From Lentzea albidocapillata (GTDB lineage Bacteria > Actinomycetota > Actinomycetes > Mycobacteriales > Pseudonocardiaceae), in NCBI RefSeq assembly GCF_000719115.1, contig NZ_JOEA01000027.1, positions 29,374 through 93,373 on the forward strand: DNA of 64,000 nt, written 5' to 3'. The position numbers and the translations under genes were made by a program. The notes below the pieces were generated by a model. The model ran no database searches. It saw nothing but the letters and a program-made list of their open reading frames with translations, and was not told the DNA's origin. Below are positions 38,504 to 46,749 of this stretch, piece by piece (within the stretch, counting starts at the first letter, position 1; every line of letters begins with the position of its first letter).

Positions 38504-39206
38504 AGCGTCTGGCGGCCGGAGCCTGGTCGGACACCACGGAGATCCGCGCGCCCGGGATCGTCAGCGTTCCGCCGATCAGGTCCGTGTTGCGCACCGTGAC
38601 CTCGGTGAAGGTCACGAACGGCACGTTCAGCGGCGGTGGGTGTGCCGCCGTGTAGTCCACCGGGATCTTGATCCCGAGGATGTCCAGGTTGCCCTTGAGC
38701 TGCACCGTGTACAACTCGATGCGGCCCGGCGACACCGTGGACGTGCTGCCTGGCCGTGCGGCGGTGACCAGCTTGACGCCCGGCGAGATCTCGGCGGTCT
38801 GCACCAGGTCCTTGATCTTCATGTCCGCAGCGGTGAACTTCAGGACCTTGATGACCTGCCCGTTCAGCAACGCGTCGACGACCCCGGCGAAGTCGAGACC
38901 GCCCAGGTCGAGCCTGGACGCCGTCAGGGTCCATTCCCGCCCTCCCGCCGCCACCGGGGCAGGGGCCGGTGGCGGGGGTGGCGGCGTCGAGGGCCCCGTG
39001 CTGGGCGGCGGGGCCGGCACGGAGGACGACGCCGGCGGTGGGGTGGCACTGGTGCTCGACGCGGGTGGTGGCTCCGACGTGGTGCTGGTCGGGGCCGGTG
39101 AGCTGCTGCCGGGACTGGACGACGGTGGCGGCTCGGTGCTCGACGGCGGTTGCAGCGCCAGCACCGCGACCATCGCGACGGCGGCCAGCGGCTGAGTTCG
39201 CGTCAT
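38502..39206 (-). CDS. Secreted Pro/Ser/Thr-rich protein
   Basis: 234 aa. A signal-like N-terminus (MTRTQPLAAVAMVAVLALQ) is followed by about 70 residues of Pro, Ser and Thr, a wall-spanning stalk. A beta-rich domain (about 95-230) resembles the DUF6230 protein encoded two genes away (LTASRLDLGGLDFAG; TGGTLTIPGARISVVS) in its repeating strands. The ATG overlaps the DUF6114 stop (ATGA), so it is the third gene of that operon. The function is unknown. Confidence 0.75.
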   Translation of the reverse strand: MTRTQPLAAVAMVAVLALQPPSSTEPPPSSSPGSSSPAPTSTTSEPPPASSTSATPPPASSSVPAPPPSTGPSTPPPPPPAPAPVAAGGREWTLTASRLDLGGLDFAGVVDALLNGQVIKVLKFTAADMKIKDLVQTAEISPGVKLVTAARPGSTSTVSPGRIELYTVQLKGNLDILGIKIPVDYTAAHPPPLNVPFVTFTEVTVRNTDLIGGTLTIPGARISVVSDQAPAARR

Positions 39207-39664
39207 GTGGGCTGAACCCTCTGGGTCGTCTCCGGCTCCGGCTCTGGTTCCGCGTCCTCACGCCGCGCCTTCTTCGACCCCTTCGCCTCCTTCGGCTTCT
39301 TGGGTTCGTCCGTCCACGCGACGGCGAGCGCGCCGCCGAGCAGACTCAGGATGGTGCCGGCCAGGAAGCCGCCGAGGTTGGTCACGACGAGCGCGACCAG
39401 TGACAGCAGCACCGCGACGAGGCCGGACGCCAGCCGGAACTTGGGCTGCAGCCACAACGCGGCCGCACAGATCGCCAGCAACGCGCCGATCAGCAACGCG
39501 GAGACGCCGCCGATCGTCCTGATCGAGATGACCATGTCGCCGAGCTTCACGCCGACGAACGGCGGGAACAGGATGATGAGTGCGCCTCCGGCCACGAACA
39601 GGCCGGCCCAGAAGGGCCGGCCACGTCGCCACGCGGTGAAGCCGCGCCAGATTCTCAGAAGCAC
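39203..39664 (-). CDS. DUF6114 membrane protein
   Basis: 153 aa with four membrane helices (about 18-37, 45-65, 72-90 and 93-112) and a basic, Glu/Lys-rich cytoplasmic tail. The RRGRPFWAGLFVAGGALIIL start is typical of DUF6114, a family that occurs beside DUF6230 in actinomycetes. It overlaps DUF6230 by 10 bases and the Pro-rich gene by 4. It is perhaps the membrane partner for the two exported proteins. Confidence 0.85.
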   Translation of the reverse strand: MLLRIWRGFTAWRRGRPFWAGLFVAGGALIILFPPFVGVKLGDMVISIRTIGGVSALLIGALLAICAAALWLQPKFRLASGLVAVLLSLVALVVTNLGGFLAGTILSLLGGALAVAWTDEPKKPKEAKGSKKARREDAEPEPEPETTQRVQPT

Positions 39665-40245
39665 TCTTGCTTCCCCTGGCGAATGGTCAGGTTCATGCCC
39701 TTGAACCTGATGGTCTGGGCCGTGGTGGCCCAGGCGGTCTGCTTCAGCGAGGTGATGTTCGCCGTGTCGGCCTGCAGACCGAACGAGCCCGGCAGACCCC
39801 TGAGGTTGTCCGGTCCCTTGGTCACCTTGTTGGCGTCGATGCCGATCTCGGGGTTGCCGAGGACCAGGTCGCCGTTGAGGTCCGTGAGGTTGACGACCAG
39901 GTTGTCGGCGGACATGCCGCCCACGCTGTCCGCGGTGATGCGCATCGTCACGTCACCGACGATCGGCATGCCGGGCACGAACACCGACTGGCAGAACTTG
40001 TCGAGCCTCGCCGTCTTGAACCCGCTGACCGCGACGACGTGCACCTTGCCCGCACCCGCGTCCACACCGCCGAACTGGACGAATCCCTGGCCCGTCAAGT
40101 TGTCGGCGGACACCTTGAAGTTGGTGCCGGACACCGCGAACGAGGCGGCCAGCGCTCCCTGGGACATGCCGAACAGGAGGGCACCGGCACCAACGGCACC
40201 GATACCGAGCACCCCGGCGAACCGTGCCCAGCGCGTTCTACCCAT
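39655..40245 (-). CDS. DUF6230 family secreted protein
   Basis: 196 aa. The first gene of a three-gene operon. The N-terminal MGRTRWARFAGVLGIGAVGA with ALA-ASFAV is a membrane or signal helix. The mature protein is beta-rich, with repeated VSADNLTGQGFVQFGG and NGDLVLGNPEIG patterns. AAGGAG precedes the ATG, which is why 40245 rather than 40314 was chosen. The family is sometimes labelled cholesterol-esterase-like, but no catalytic motif is visible. Confidence 0.85.
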   Translation of the reverse strand: MGRTRWARFAGVLGIGAVGAGALLFGMSQGALAASFAVSGTNFKVSADNLTGQGFVQFGGVDAGAGKVHVVAVSGFKTARLDKFCQSVFVPGMPIVGDVTMRITADSVGGMSADNLVVNLTDLNGDLVLGNPEIGIDANKVTKGPDNLRGLPGSFGLQADTANITSLKQTAWATTAQTIRFKGMNLTIRQGKQECF

Positions 40246-40413
40246 ACCGCCAAACTCCTTCCACGCCGAAGGCTTGCGGATGGGACTGTGCGCTCCCAAA
40301 CATTGGCGGTACAACGGAAACGAGTCCGCGCAGTCTTGAAATCACCCCAGAGGGTGAGGAATCTTCACGTTTGGCCGCAGGTACTGGCCGAATGGCCCTC
40401 CGGACCCGCTTAG

Positions 40414-40419
40414 TAGGGT
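40414..40419 (+). promoter_or_regulatory. -10 box of the second metallopeptidase gene, leaderless
   Basis: TAGGGT ends 8 bases before the ATG at 40428, with no ribosome site between. Leaderless expression is predicted. Confidence 0.5.
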
Positions 40420-40427
40420 CTGACCTC

Positions 40428-41870
40428 ATGGGATTCGGACGAATCGCCGTCGCGCTGGCCGTGACCGCAACCTTGACCGCGTGCGCTTCCGTGGTCGACG
40501 GCGAACCGAAGGGCGAGCGCCCCGACCCCACCAAGGTCGCGGGCCTGGAGATCTCCAACGGCCCGTCCGGCCCGAGGAAGGGCGTGCCGGACGCGGACCT
40601 GAGCGTGGAGAACGGCGACGGCGGCGACATGGACCGCCTGGCCATCAACACCCTCGCCGACGTGCAGGAGTTCTGGAAGGCCGAGTTCCCCGCCTCGTTC
40701 GCGGGCAAGACCTTCCAACCGGTGAAGCGCTTCATCTCCTACGACTCCAACGGCAAGGGCGTCGAGGTCTGCAAGCTCGACACCACCGGCATCGCGAACG
40801 CGTTCTACTGCGCCCTCGACGACAGCATCACCTGGGACCGCGGCGAACTCCTGCCGATGCTCAAGGACTCCTTCGGCCCGATGGCCGTCGTCACCGTCCT
40901 GGCCCACGAGATGGGCCACGCCGTCCAGTACAAGCTCGGCCCTGCCTCCGGCATCGGCGCCAACACGCCGTCGATCGTCAAAGAGCAGCAGGCCGACTGC
41001 TACACCGGCGTCTTCATGCGCTGGATCGCCGAGAACAAGTCGAAGCACTTCGAACTCTCCACCGGCGAGGGCCTCAACCAGGTCCTGCAGACGATGTTCT
41101 TCATCCGCGACAGCGCCGGCACGTCCTTCGAGAAGCAGGGCGCCCACGGCAGCGCGTTCGACCGCGTCTCCGCCTTCCAGTTCGGCTTCACCCGAGGCGC
41201 CGCCCGCTGCGCCGAGATCAACGAGGCCGAGATCTCCCAGCGCATCACCGAGCGCCCGTTCGACCTCTCCGACACCGACCAGGGCCAGGGCCGCGGCAAC
41301 GCCCAGGTGAACGAGGACAAGTACCTCAAGGCACTGGAGGAGTCACTCCGCGACGCCTACAAGTCGAGCGGCGCGTCCTTCCCCGCCTTCGACAAGGCAG
41401 GCATCAAACCCTGCGCCGACGCCCAGACCACGTCCCCCGTCTCCTACTGCCCGGCGGTCAACCAACTCCAGTTGGACCTCCCGCAGTTGCTCAAGATCGG
41501 CACACCCCCGAAGAAGGGCTCAAAGGGCGGCATCGGCGACTTCGCCGCGTTCGCCGTAATCGCCTCCCGCTTCTCCCTCTCCATCCAGCACGCGACAGGC
41601 TTCAAGCTGGACGACGACGCCGCAGGCCAGCGCACCGCCTGCCTGACAGGAGCGTGGGCAGGCCTCACCAACCGCCCCAACGCGGCAGCAGGCCTGCGCC
41701 TCTCCCCAGGCGACCTGGACGAGGCAGTGGCAGAACTCCTGGCAGACGACAGCCTCATCGCCGCAGACGTCAACGGCAAAGCGGTCCCCTCGGGCTTCGC
41801 CCGCGTAGAAGCGTTCGGCGACGGCTTCTTCCGAGGCCTCTCGTTCTGCGTGAAGAAGTATTCGGTTTGA
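40428..41870 (+). CDS. Second neutral zinc metallopeptidase lipoprotein
   Basis: 480 aa. A lipobox (TLTACAS, Cys about residue 19) is followed by the same arrangement as the paralogue at 37081-38451: VLAHEMGHAVQ with HExxH, KEQQADCYTGVF as the third-ligand segment, AHGSAFDRVSAFQFGF, and a late PVSYCPAVNQLQLDL. The two genes flank the DUF6230 operon, which indicates a duplication. The gene carries more rare-looking codons near its end (gcaggc..ccaggc) than its neighbours. It probably acts on wall or secreted proteins. Confidence 0.86.
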   Translation: MGFGRIAVALAVTATLTACASVVDGEPKGERPDPTKVAGLEISNGPSGPRKGVPDADLSVENGDGGDMDRLAINTLADVQEFWKAEFPASFAGKTFQPVKRFISYDSNGKGVEVCKLDTTGIANAFYCALDDSITWDRGELLPMLKDSFGPMAVVTVLAHEMGHAVQYKLGPASGIGANTPSIVKEQQADCYTGVFMRWIAENKSKHFELSTGEGLNQVLQTMFFIRDSAGTSFEKQGAHGSAFDRVSAFQFGFTRGAARCAEINEAEISQRITERPFDLSDTDQGQGRGNAQVNEDKYLKALEESLRDAYKSSGASFPAFDKAGIKPCADAQTTSPVSYCPAVNQLQLDLPQLLKIGTPPKKGSKGGIGDFAAFAVIASRFSLSIQHATGFKLDDDAAGQRTACLTGAWAGLTNRPNAAAGLRLSPGDLDEAVAELLADDSLIAADVNGKAVPSGFARVEAFGDGFFRGLSFCVKKYSV

Positions 41871-41877
41871 CCCTTTA

Positions 41878-41893
41878 ATCGACCAACGTCGAT
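41878..41893. promoter_or_regulatory. ArsR-type operator
   Basis: ATCGAC-CAAC-GTCGAT, a perfect 6-4-6 inverted repeat directly upstream of the ArsR-GNAT start and overlapping a GATACT -10 box (41891-41896). The ATCGA/TCGAT halves resemble known actinomycete ArsR sites. Confidence 0.6.
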
Positions 41894-41902
41894 ACTTAGC
41901 AG

Positions 41903-42697
41903 GTGCTGACCGACGAAGCCACGACCTACGCCTCATGGTTCTCGTCGCTGTCCGACCCGACCCGCGTCCGCCTGCTGCACCACGTGGCATCGGCACCAGG
42001 CCCGGTAACCGTCGGAGAGCTGACGACCCTCCTTGGCGTGAGCCAGTCCACCTGCTCGCACCACGTCCGCAAACTGGCAGAGGTCGGCTTCCTCCACATC
42101 CAGCGCGAAGGCACAACCACCCTCGTCACGGTCAACCCGGCCTGCTGCACGGGCCTCCCCCACGCGGCAGACGCGGTGATGGGCGCCCTGTCCTCCGGCA
42201 CAGTCCGCCCAATGCCAGGCGTGACCATGCGCGCCATGACGGTCGCGGACTGGCCGGACGTCCGCCGCATCTACGGCGAAGGCATAGCCTCAGGCAACGC
42301 CACGTTCGAAACGGAAGTCCCGTCCCGCAGAACCCTGGAATCCAAGTGGCTACCGGACCACCGCTGGATAGCCGTGGTGGACGGCAAGACCGCAGGCTGG
42401 GCAGCAGCCACCCCGATCTCAGCCCGCGAGTGCTACGCAGGCGTGATCGAGACCTCGATCTACGTGGCCGACGCCTCCCAGGGCAAGGGCGTGGGCAAAA
42501 CCCTGCTGCACCACCAGGTCTCAGCCGCAGACGCCGACGACATGTGGACCCTGCAGGCAGTCATCTTCCCGGAGAACCGAGCCAGCATCGCCCTGCACCA
42601 CAAGGCGGGTTTCCGCACAGTCGGCCTACGCGAACGAATCGCAAAGCACCACGGCGAATGGCGAGACACAGTCCTTTTGGAACGCAGACGCCCTTGA
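41903..42697 (+). CDS. ArsR-family HTH fused to a GNAT acetyltransferase
   Basis: 264 aa. Residues 8-90 form a winged HTH of the ArsR type (LSDPTRVRLLHHVASA, GVSQSTCSHHVRKLAEVGFL) with a nearby Cys pair in NPACCTGLP. Residues 108-262 form a GNAT domain (IYVADASQGKGVGKTLLHHQ for acetyl-CoA binding, FPENRASIALHHKAGFR), close to the PAT/ArsN group that acetylates phosphinothricin-like or arsinothricin-like amino acids. The GTG is at the expected transcription start (leaderless). Regulator and enzyme in one chain is the unusual point; the real ligand is not known. Confidence 0.85.
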   Translation: MLTDEATTYASWFSSLSDPTRVRLLHHVASAPGPVTVGELTTLLGVSQSTCSHHVRKLAEVGFLHIQREGTTTLVTVNPACCTGLPHAADAVMGALSSGTVRPMPGVTMRAMTVADWPDVRRIYGEGIASGNATFETEVPSRRTLESKWLPDHRWIAVVDGKTAGWAAATPISARECYAGVIETSIYVADASQGKGVGKTLLHHQVSAADADDMWTLQAVIFPENRASIALHHKAGFRTVGLRERIAKHHGEWRDTVLLERRRP

Positions 42698-42700
42698 CAC

Positions 42701-43333
42701 CTATGCGGCGCGCGCGTAAATGAGCACGGTGCCGGTCTTGCCGGGCTCAGGAGCGTCGACGGTCTCCGCCTTGATCTCACTGAAAGATGCTGCGGCAAGT
42801 TGCTCGGTCCACTGGCGAACGGGTAGGTGCCGTTGCTGGACGACCTGGTCGGCCTTGTTCTCCTGTGGCGCCGCCGGCGGCTGCGAGAAAGCAAAGACGC
42901 CGCCGTCGCTCATCCTCCTGCGCACCAAAGGAAACAGAACTTCCGGGTCGATGAACCAAACCGCGCCGAAGATCGAGTAGACGATGTCGAAACTGGTGTT
43001 CGTGCCGGCGAGGTAGTCGACCGCGTCGGCCGTGGCGAACTCCAGACCGCCGAGGTGCCCCCAGGTCTGGCGAGCAAGCTCGGCGCGACTGGGGGCGATG
43101 TCGATGCCCGTGCAGACCGCGCCCAGGGCTGCGAGGTGGGCCAGGTTGGCCCCTGCGCCAGAACCGAGCTCCAGCACCCGCCTGCCGCGAAGGTCGCCGA
43201 GCACGGTCTCATCGGGCCCGTGATCGGGGTACTGGGTCCAGTTGAGCCATGTCGTCGCGCCGGCTGCGTTGACGGCGCGACGCGGCGCGTACTTCGCGGC
43301 GTACCGTTCCCAGATCGCTTGGGGACTGCTCAC
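42701..43333 (-). CDS. Class I SAM-dependent methyltransferase
   Basis: 210 aa. Motif I is RVLELGSGAGANLAHLA; the acidic residue follows in GIDIAPSRAELA; FDIVYSIFGAVWFIDPE and MSDGGVFAFSQPP complete the fold. The C-terminal half contains a QQRHLPVRQWTEQL element often seen in small-molecule methyltransferases. It converges with the ArsR-GNAT gene (3 bases between stops). Its substrate is unknown. Confidence 0.85.
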   Translation of the reverse strand: MSSPQAIWERYAAKYAPRRAVNAAGATTWLNWTQYPDHGPDETVLGDLRGRRVLELGSGAGANLAHLAALGAVCTGIDIAPSRAELARQTWGHLGGLEFATADAVDYLAGTNTSFDIVYSIFGAVWFIDPEVLFPLVRRRMSDGGVFAFSQPPAAPQENKADQVVQQRHLPVRQWTEQLAAASFSEIKAETVDAPEPGKTGTVLIYARAA

Positions 43334-43356
43334 CAGCGATTCCTTCCCGTGGAGGA

Positions 43357-43390
43357 CCCTCGTTCCACGTTCGAGAACGCGGAACGAGGG
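43357..43390. terminator. Hairpin between the methyltransferase and Cys-rich protein genes
   Basis: CCCTCGTTCC pairs with GGAACGAGGG (43357-43366, 43381-43390), with an inner GTTC-GA-GAAC stem. It lies downstream of the 43420 gene on its strand and before the methyltransferase start, so it may be a terminator for the first or an operator for the second. Confidence 0.5.
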
Positions 43391-43419
43391 ACGGTATCAG
43401 CGGCCGCGATGGGTTCGTG

Positions 43420-43869
43420 TCACTTACCGTCGGGGCTGTCGTGACAGCCCGCATAACACTGGTTGCACTTGACGGACTGCGTGTTCCAGAGCTCGGCATC
43501 GAGCGGGAACCCAGCCGCGCGGATGGCCTTGATCGTGCCGTTCAGCACGAGCGGCCCTTCCTGGCCATCGTCAGGCAGGTGCGGGATGTGGTGGATGTAG
43601 CGGCCGTTGTTGTTCTCGTCGCAGAACAGGAAGTAGTTGGGCGTGTCGAGCATGAAGCTGTGCACGCCCTCGTCGACGATCGGCGTCGGTCCCATCGGCA
43701 CATCCGGGTTCTCGCCCGCGACCACGAGGTAGGCGACGGCCTGCCCGAAGATGCGCTCGGCCATCTCGCGGTCCCTGTCACGGTCACGCATGATCAGCCG
43801 AACCTCTCGGTCCCACACCTCAGCTGACACGCAGGCCCTCGGATCGCGCACGGTCACCGCAGTAGACAT
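43420..43869 (-). CDS. Small protein with a C-terminal Cys cluster
   Basis: 149 aa; resembles small actinomycete proteins annotated as glycine-rich-domain-like, tentatively. The N-terminal half is helical (EVRLIMRDRDRDREMAERIF). A segment DEGVHSFMLDTPNYFLFCDE and RYIHHIPHLP follow, and the C-terminus ends with KCNQCYAGCHD, a CxxC-xxx-C cluster that could bind a metal or be modified. A strong AAGGAG site lies before the ATG. Its start overlaps the upstream HTH-DUF5753 gene by 16 bases, so the pair is one transcription unit. Confidence 0.75.
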   Translation of the reverse strand: MSTAVTVRDPRACVSAEVWDREVRLIMRDRDRDREMAERIFGQAVAYLVVAGENPDVPMGPTPIVDEGVHSFMLDTPNYFLFCDENNNGRYIHHIPHLPDDGQEGPLVLNGTIKAIRAAGFPLDAELWNTQSVKCNQCYAGCHDSPDGK

Positions 43870-44702
43870 GTTGCATCTCCTTGTTGAGTGATCATGACCT
43901 TGGATTGCTCCGCATCGAGGCTGACGTCGTGCAGACGTCGAGCGACGGCCCCATAACCAGCGACCGCAGACTCCTCCTCGACGAAGAGGCTGGAGTTCTC
44001 GTTCTGCAGCCACACGATTGGCTCATGCTTCTCAAAGTCCAGCTTCGTGAACGACCCGTTCATCCCAGCGTGCGCACCTAGCGCTGCCGGAACGATTCGA
44101 ATGGAGAAGCTGGGACGATTCCCCGAAAAAAGAAGGTGCTGCAGCTGCTCGACATGAACCTCGCGACTGCCGACTTGAAGCGAGAGAGCCAGCTCGTGGA
44201 TGAAGAAGGTGCAGTGTGAAACGCGCCTGAGAAGCCCCTGCATCTCAGCTTGAGCCGCTACCCGTTCCTCCAGCTCATCCGTCGGGATGTTCACGGATGC
44301 ACGCATAACCTCGCGGGCGTAGTCAGCCGTCTGCAAGAAGCACGGCACTACATGGGCTTGCCAGTCAACGATCGACCTGGCGACGGCCAGATGCCCGACC
44401 GCAGTGCGGAGACGAACAGGACTGCAAGCGCCGTGCTGCTGCCACCACCCTTTGACATGGGTCTCCCGAAAGAGCGCGAGTAGATGCTCACGTTCGGGAA
44501 GCGGGGTTCGGCAGGCGCCCAGCAGAATGGCCACTTCGAGTTCGGTGGCACCGCCCTTGCCTTGCACGAGATCGGAGAGCTTGCTCTCGTGCCAGCCGAC
44601 CATCGCGGCGACCGCCCGTGAGGACAAGCCCGTGGCTCCGATGGCCGCCCGTAGCCCGTCACCGAACTCTCGCCGACGCGCTGTGGACACTCTCCTTGGC
44701 AT
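43854..44702 (-). CDS. HTH transcriptional regulator with DUF5753 (Scr1-family antitoxin-like)
   Basis: About 282 aa. The N-terminus holds a Cro/cI-like HTH (LRAAIGATGLSSRAVAAMVG, ESKLSDLVQGKGG; residues 15-60), and the rest matches DUF5753, which is typical of Streptomyces-type regulators beside small-protein genes (IVDWQAHVVPCFLQTADYAR, FSIRIVPAALGAHAGMNGSF). I chose Met 44702 (MPRRVSTARRREFG). It is divergent from the HTH gene at 44807 over a nested palindrome and cotranscribed with the Cys-rich protein. The family is linked to toxin-antitoxin-like and developmental control; here the role is unproven. Confidence 0.82.
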   Translation of the reverse strand: MPRRVSTARRREFGDGLRAAIGATGLSSRAVAAMVGWHESKLSDLVQGKGGATELEVAILLGACRTPLPEREHLLALFRETHVKGWWQQHGACSPVRLRTAVGHLAVARSIVDWQAHVVPCFLQTADYAREVMRASVNIPTDELEERVAAQAEMQGLLRRVSHCTFFIHELALSLQVGSREVHVEQLQHLLFSGNRPSFSIRIVPAALGAHAGMNGSFTKLDFEKHEPIVWLQNENSSLFVEEESAVAGYGAVARRLHDVSLDAEQSKVMITQQGDATCLLR

Positions 44703-44762
44703 GCTCAAAGGAAACCGCACGTCAGAGCACCCAGGAACCCCGTCGGGCGATGATCTTGCAAC

Positions 44763-44795
44763 ACAACTTGTCCCCGTCATACGGGGTTAAGTTGT
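44763..44795. promoter_or_regulatory. Nested palindrome between two divergent regulators
   Basis: Outer arms ACAACTT and AAGTTGT (44763-44769, 44789-44795) and inner arms CCCCGT and ACGGGG (44772-44777, 44781-44786). It sits just upstream of the TAACCT -10 box of the plus-strand gene. It is the likely operator for one or both regulators. Confidence 0.6.
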
Positions 44796-44800
44796 AACCT
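44795..44800 (+). promoter_or_regulatory. -10 box of the divergent HTH regulator gene
   Basis: TAACCT ends 6 bases before the GTG at 44807; the transcript would be leaderless. Its first base is the last base of the palindrome. Confidence 0.45.
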
Positions 44801-44806
44801 AGGCTG

Positions 44807-45742
44807 GTGACGCCCCCGTTTCGGAGCCTCCGCCAGGAACAAGCCGCACTTTCCGCGACCGCGCGTTCTCAGCACAGAACCTGGATCGAGATCGCGCGCA
44901 ACTTCTCCGAGCGCTACGGCGTCAACATGCGCACCGCCTTCCGCCTCGCGCGGGGGTGGACTCAGCGTGAAGCAGCGGAGCACTGGAACATCAGGTGGCC
45001 CACCGACACCAAATCGTCCAAAACCTTCTCGTACTGGGAGACCTGGCCCTCACCAACCGGTCATGAGCCATCCATCGGCGTACTGAACCGACTCGCCGAA
45101 CTCTACGAGTGCAGTACGAGCGACCTCGTTTCCGACTGCGCCGACTTCCGATCGTCCGACCCCGCATTCCGCACTGCGCAGCAACTCGAACTGATCGGGA
45201 ACACGAGATCCGGCCTGAACGTCGCCGACCTCGTCGACCAACTCGGACGAGCTGTGCTGCTGAAAGCCACTTCGACGCTGGACAGCGCCGACGAGGACGA
45301 ACTCGCCTCCGCAGCAACCGGCGAAGGCGGGACGTCCCGACGCCTGACTGGCATCTGGCTGAGCAGGTACCACTACCGCAGCGAAGGCCGCAACGAAGAG
45401 TTTGTCGGCGAGCACTACCTGGTACTTCGCCGGCAGAAGAACCGTCTTACGGCACAAAGCCTTCCACACACCACAGGATCGAGCATGACGCTCGATCTGA
45501 TCACTGACGCCTCAGTCGTCACGGGGACATGGCGTGAGACCACCTCACCAATCGGCTACTACCGAGGCGCTGTGTACCACGGCACCCTGCAAATGGTGGT
45601 GGACCCGTCCAGTCGGCGGATGCACGGGATGTGGCTGGGCTTCAGCCGCAAGTTCTCGATCAACACCGGCCGCTGGGAACTGGAATGGTGCGCCAGCGAC
45701 ACTTCAAAGGACGTCCAGCGGGCTTACGAACTGAAGCTTTGA
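44807..45742 (+). CDS. HTH protein with an unassigned C-terminal sensor-like domain
   Basis: 311 aa. Residues 35-110 carry a Cro/cI-like HTH ([20 protein letters not shown]). The C-terminal domain, about residues 180-310, is beta-rich with repeated Gly-Trp-Tyr patterns ([41 protein letters not shown]); I do not recognise a named family but this block appears in other actinomycete HTH proteins. It may sense a ligand. Divergent from the DUF5753 gene; its 3' end overlaps the convergent desulfhydrase gene by 19 bases. Confidence 0.75.
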   Translation: MTPPFRSLRQEQAALSATARSQHRTWIEIARNFSERYGVNMRTAFRLARGWTQREAAEHWNIRWPTDTKSSKTFSYWETWPSPTGHEPSIGVLNRLAELYECSTSDLVSDCADFRSSDPAFRTAQQLELIGNTRSGLNVADLVDQLGRAVLLKATSTLDSADEDELASAATGEGGTSRRLTGIWLSRYHYRSEGRNEEFVGEHYLVLRRQKNRLTAQSLPHTTGSSMTLDLITDASVVTGTWRETTSPIGYYRGAVYHGTLQMVVDPSSRRMHGMWLGFSRKFSINTGRWELEWCASDTSKDVQRAYELKL

Positions 45743-46617
45743 TCCGGTCCCGTTACAACAGCGACGACCCGCTCACCGCTGCGGAACACTCCCTGCTCGA
45801 TCAACGCGAAAACGCCGTACATCATCTTGGCGACGTACACCCACTCCAGGCGCAGGCCATGGCGCGCCTCGAAGTCGTCGATGAACGCATCGAGTTCACC
45901 GCGTCGCTTCGCGAAACCGCCGAAGTGGAACTCGGTGCGGACTGTCCAATTGGAACTCACGGCACCGAACGCCTCACGCTGCAGGCGCTCGACATCCCCA
46001 ACGAGGAAGTCTCCGCCCTTCAACGCGGCGAACCCCACCGCCGTCTGGTTCTTCCGCAGACCATGAGCGATCCCGGCAAGCGTGCCGCCAGTACCGCAGG
46101 CACAGCAGACCGTGTCGAACTCGATGTCGATCTCGGCAGGCAGTTCAGCACATCCCTTGACCGCCAGGGCATTGCTGCCGCCTTCGGGCAGCAGGTAGAA
46201 GTCACCGAACTGTGCACGCAGCCGATCGAGCACGTCCGCATCCGTCTTGTGCCGGTAAGTGTCACGATCGTGGTACGTCAGCACCATGCCCCGTCGAGTC
46301 GAAAAGGCGAGGACGCTGTTGAGCGGCTCGTGCGCCTCGCCACGAATCACGCCCACGGTCTCAAACCCGAAGTGATGCCCTGCCGCCGCCGTCGCGGCGA
46401 TGTGGTTCGAGTAGGCGCCACCGAAGGTCAGCAGCCGGGAGTGCCCTTGTTCCTTGGCAGCCGCGAGGTTGTAGCGCAACTTGCGCCACTTGTTGCCGGT
46501 GAACTCCGGATGAATCAGGTCGTCCCGTTTCAGGTAGAGCCGCACCCCGTGGCGACGAACCCGCTCATCGTGCAACTCCTCGATCGGCGACGGCAGCCGA
46601 AAAGCCGGGCTGTTCAC
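45724..46617 (-). CDS. PLP-dependent ACC deaminase/D-cysteine desulfhydrase family enzyme
   Basis: 297 aa, fold-type II PLP enzyme. The PLP lysine lies in [20 protein letters not shown], followed by [17 protein letters not shown], and the glycine-rich phosphate loop is [14 protein letters not shown]. The family splits ACC or D-cysteine to 2-oxo acids and ammonia (with sulfide for D-Cys); the two activities cannot be told apart here. The start is GTG 46617 with GAGGGGAAG before it; the frame extends up to 46716. It could link to the cysteine chemistry of the 21-kb locus, but only by general theme. Confidence 0.86.
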   Translation of the reverse strand: MNSPAFRLPSPIEELHDERVRRHGVRLYLKRDDLIHPEFTGNKWRKLRYNLAAAKEQGHSRLLTFGGAYSNHIAATAAAGHHFGFETVGVIRGEAHEPLNSVLAFSTRRGMVLTYHDRDTYRHKTDADVLDRLRAQFGDFYLLPEGGSNALAVKGCAELPAEIDIEFDTVCCACGTGGTLAGIAHGLRKNQTAVGFAALKGGDFLVGDVERLQREAFGAVSSNWTVRTEFHFGGFAKRRGELDAFIDDFEARHGLRLEWVYVAKMMYGVFALIEQGVFRSGERVVAVVTGPDQSFSS

Positions 46618-46749
46618 GGCTTCCCCTCTCGGTCGCCGGCACAACCAGATCATCCCGAATGCCGGAGTGCGGGAGCCTGAGGGCAGAGCCCTCAGGCAAC
46701 GGACAACAGTCACCAACGAACCCGGGGGACGATTTACGAACGAAACGCG

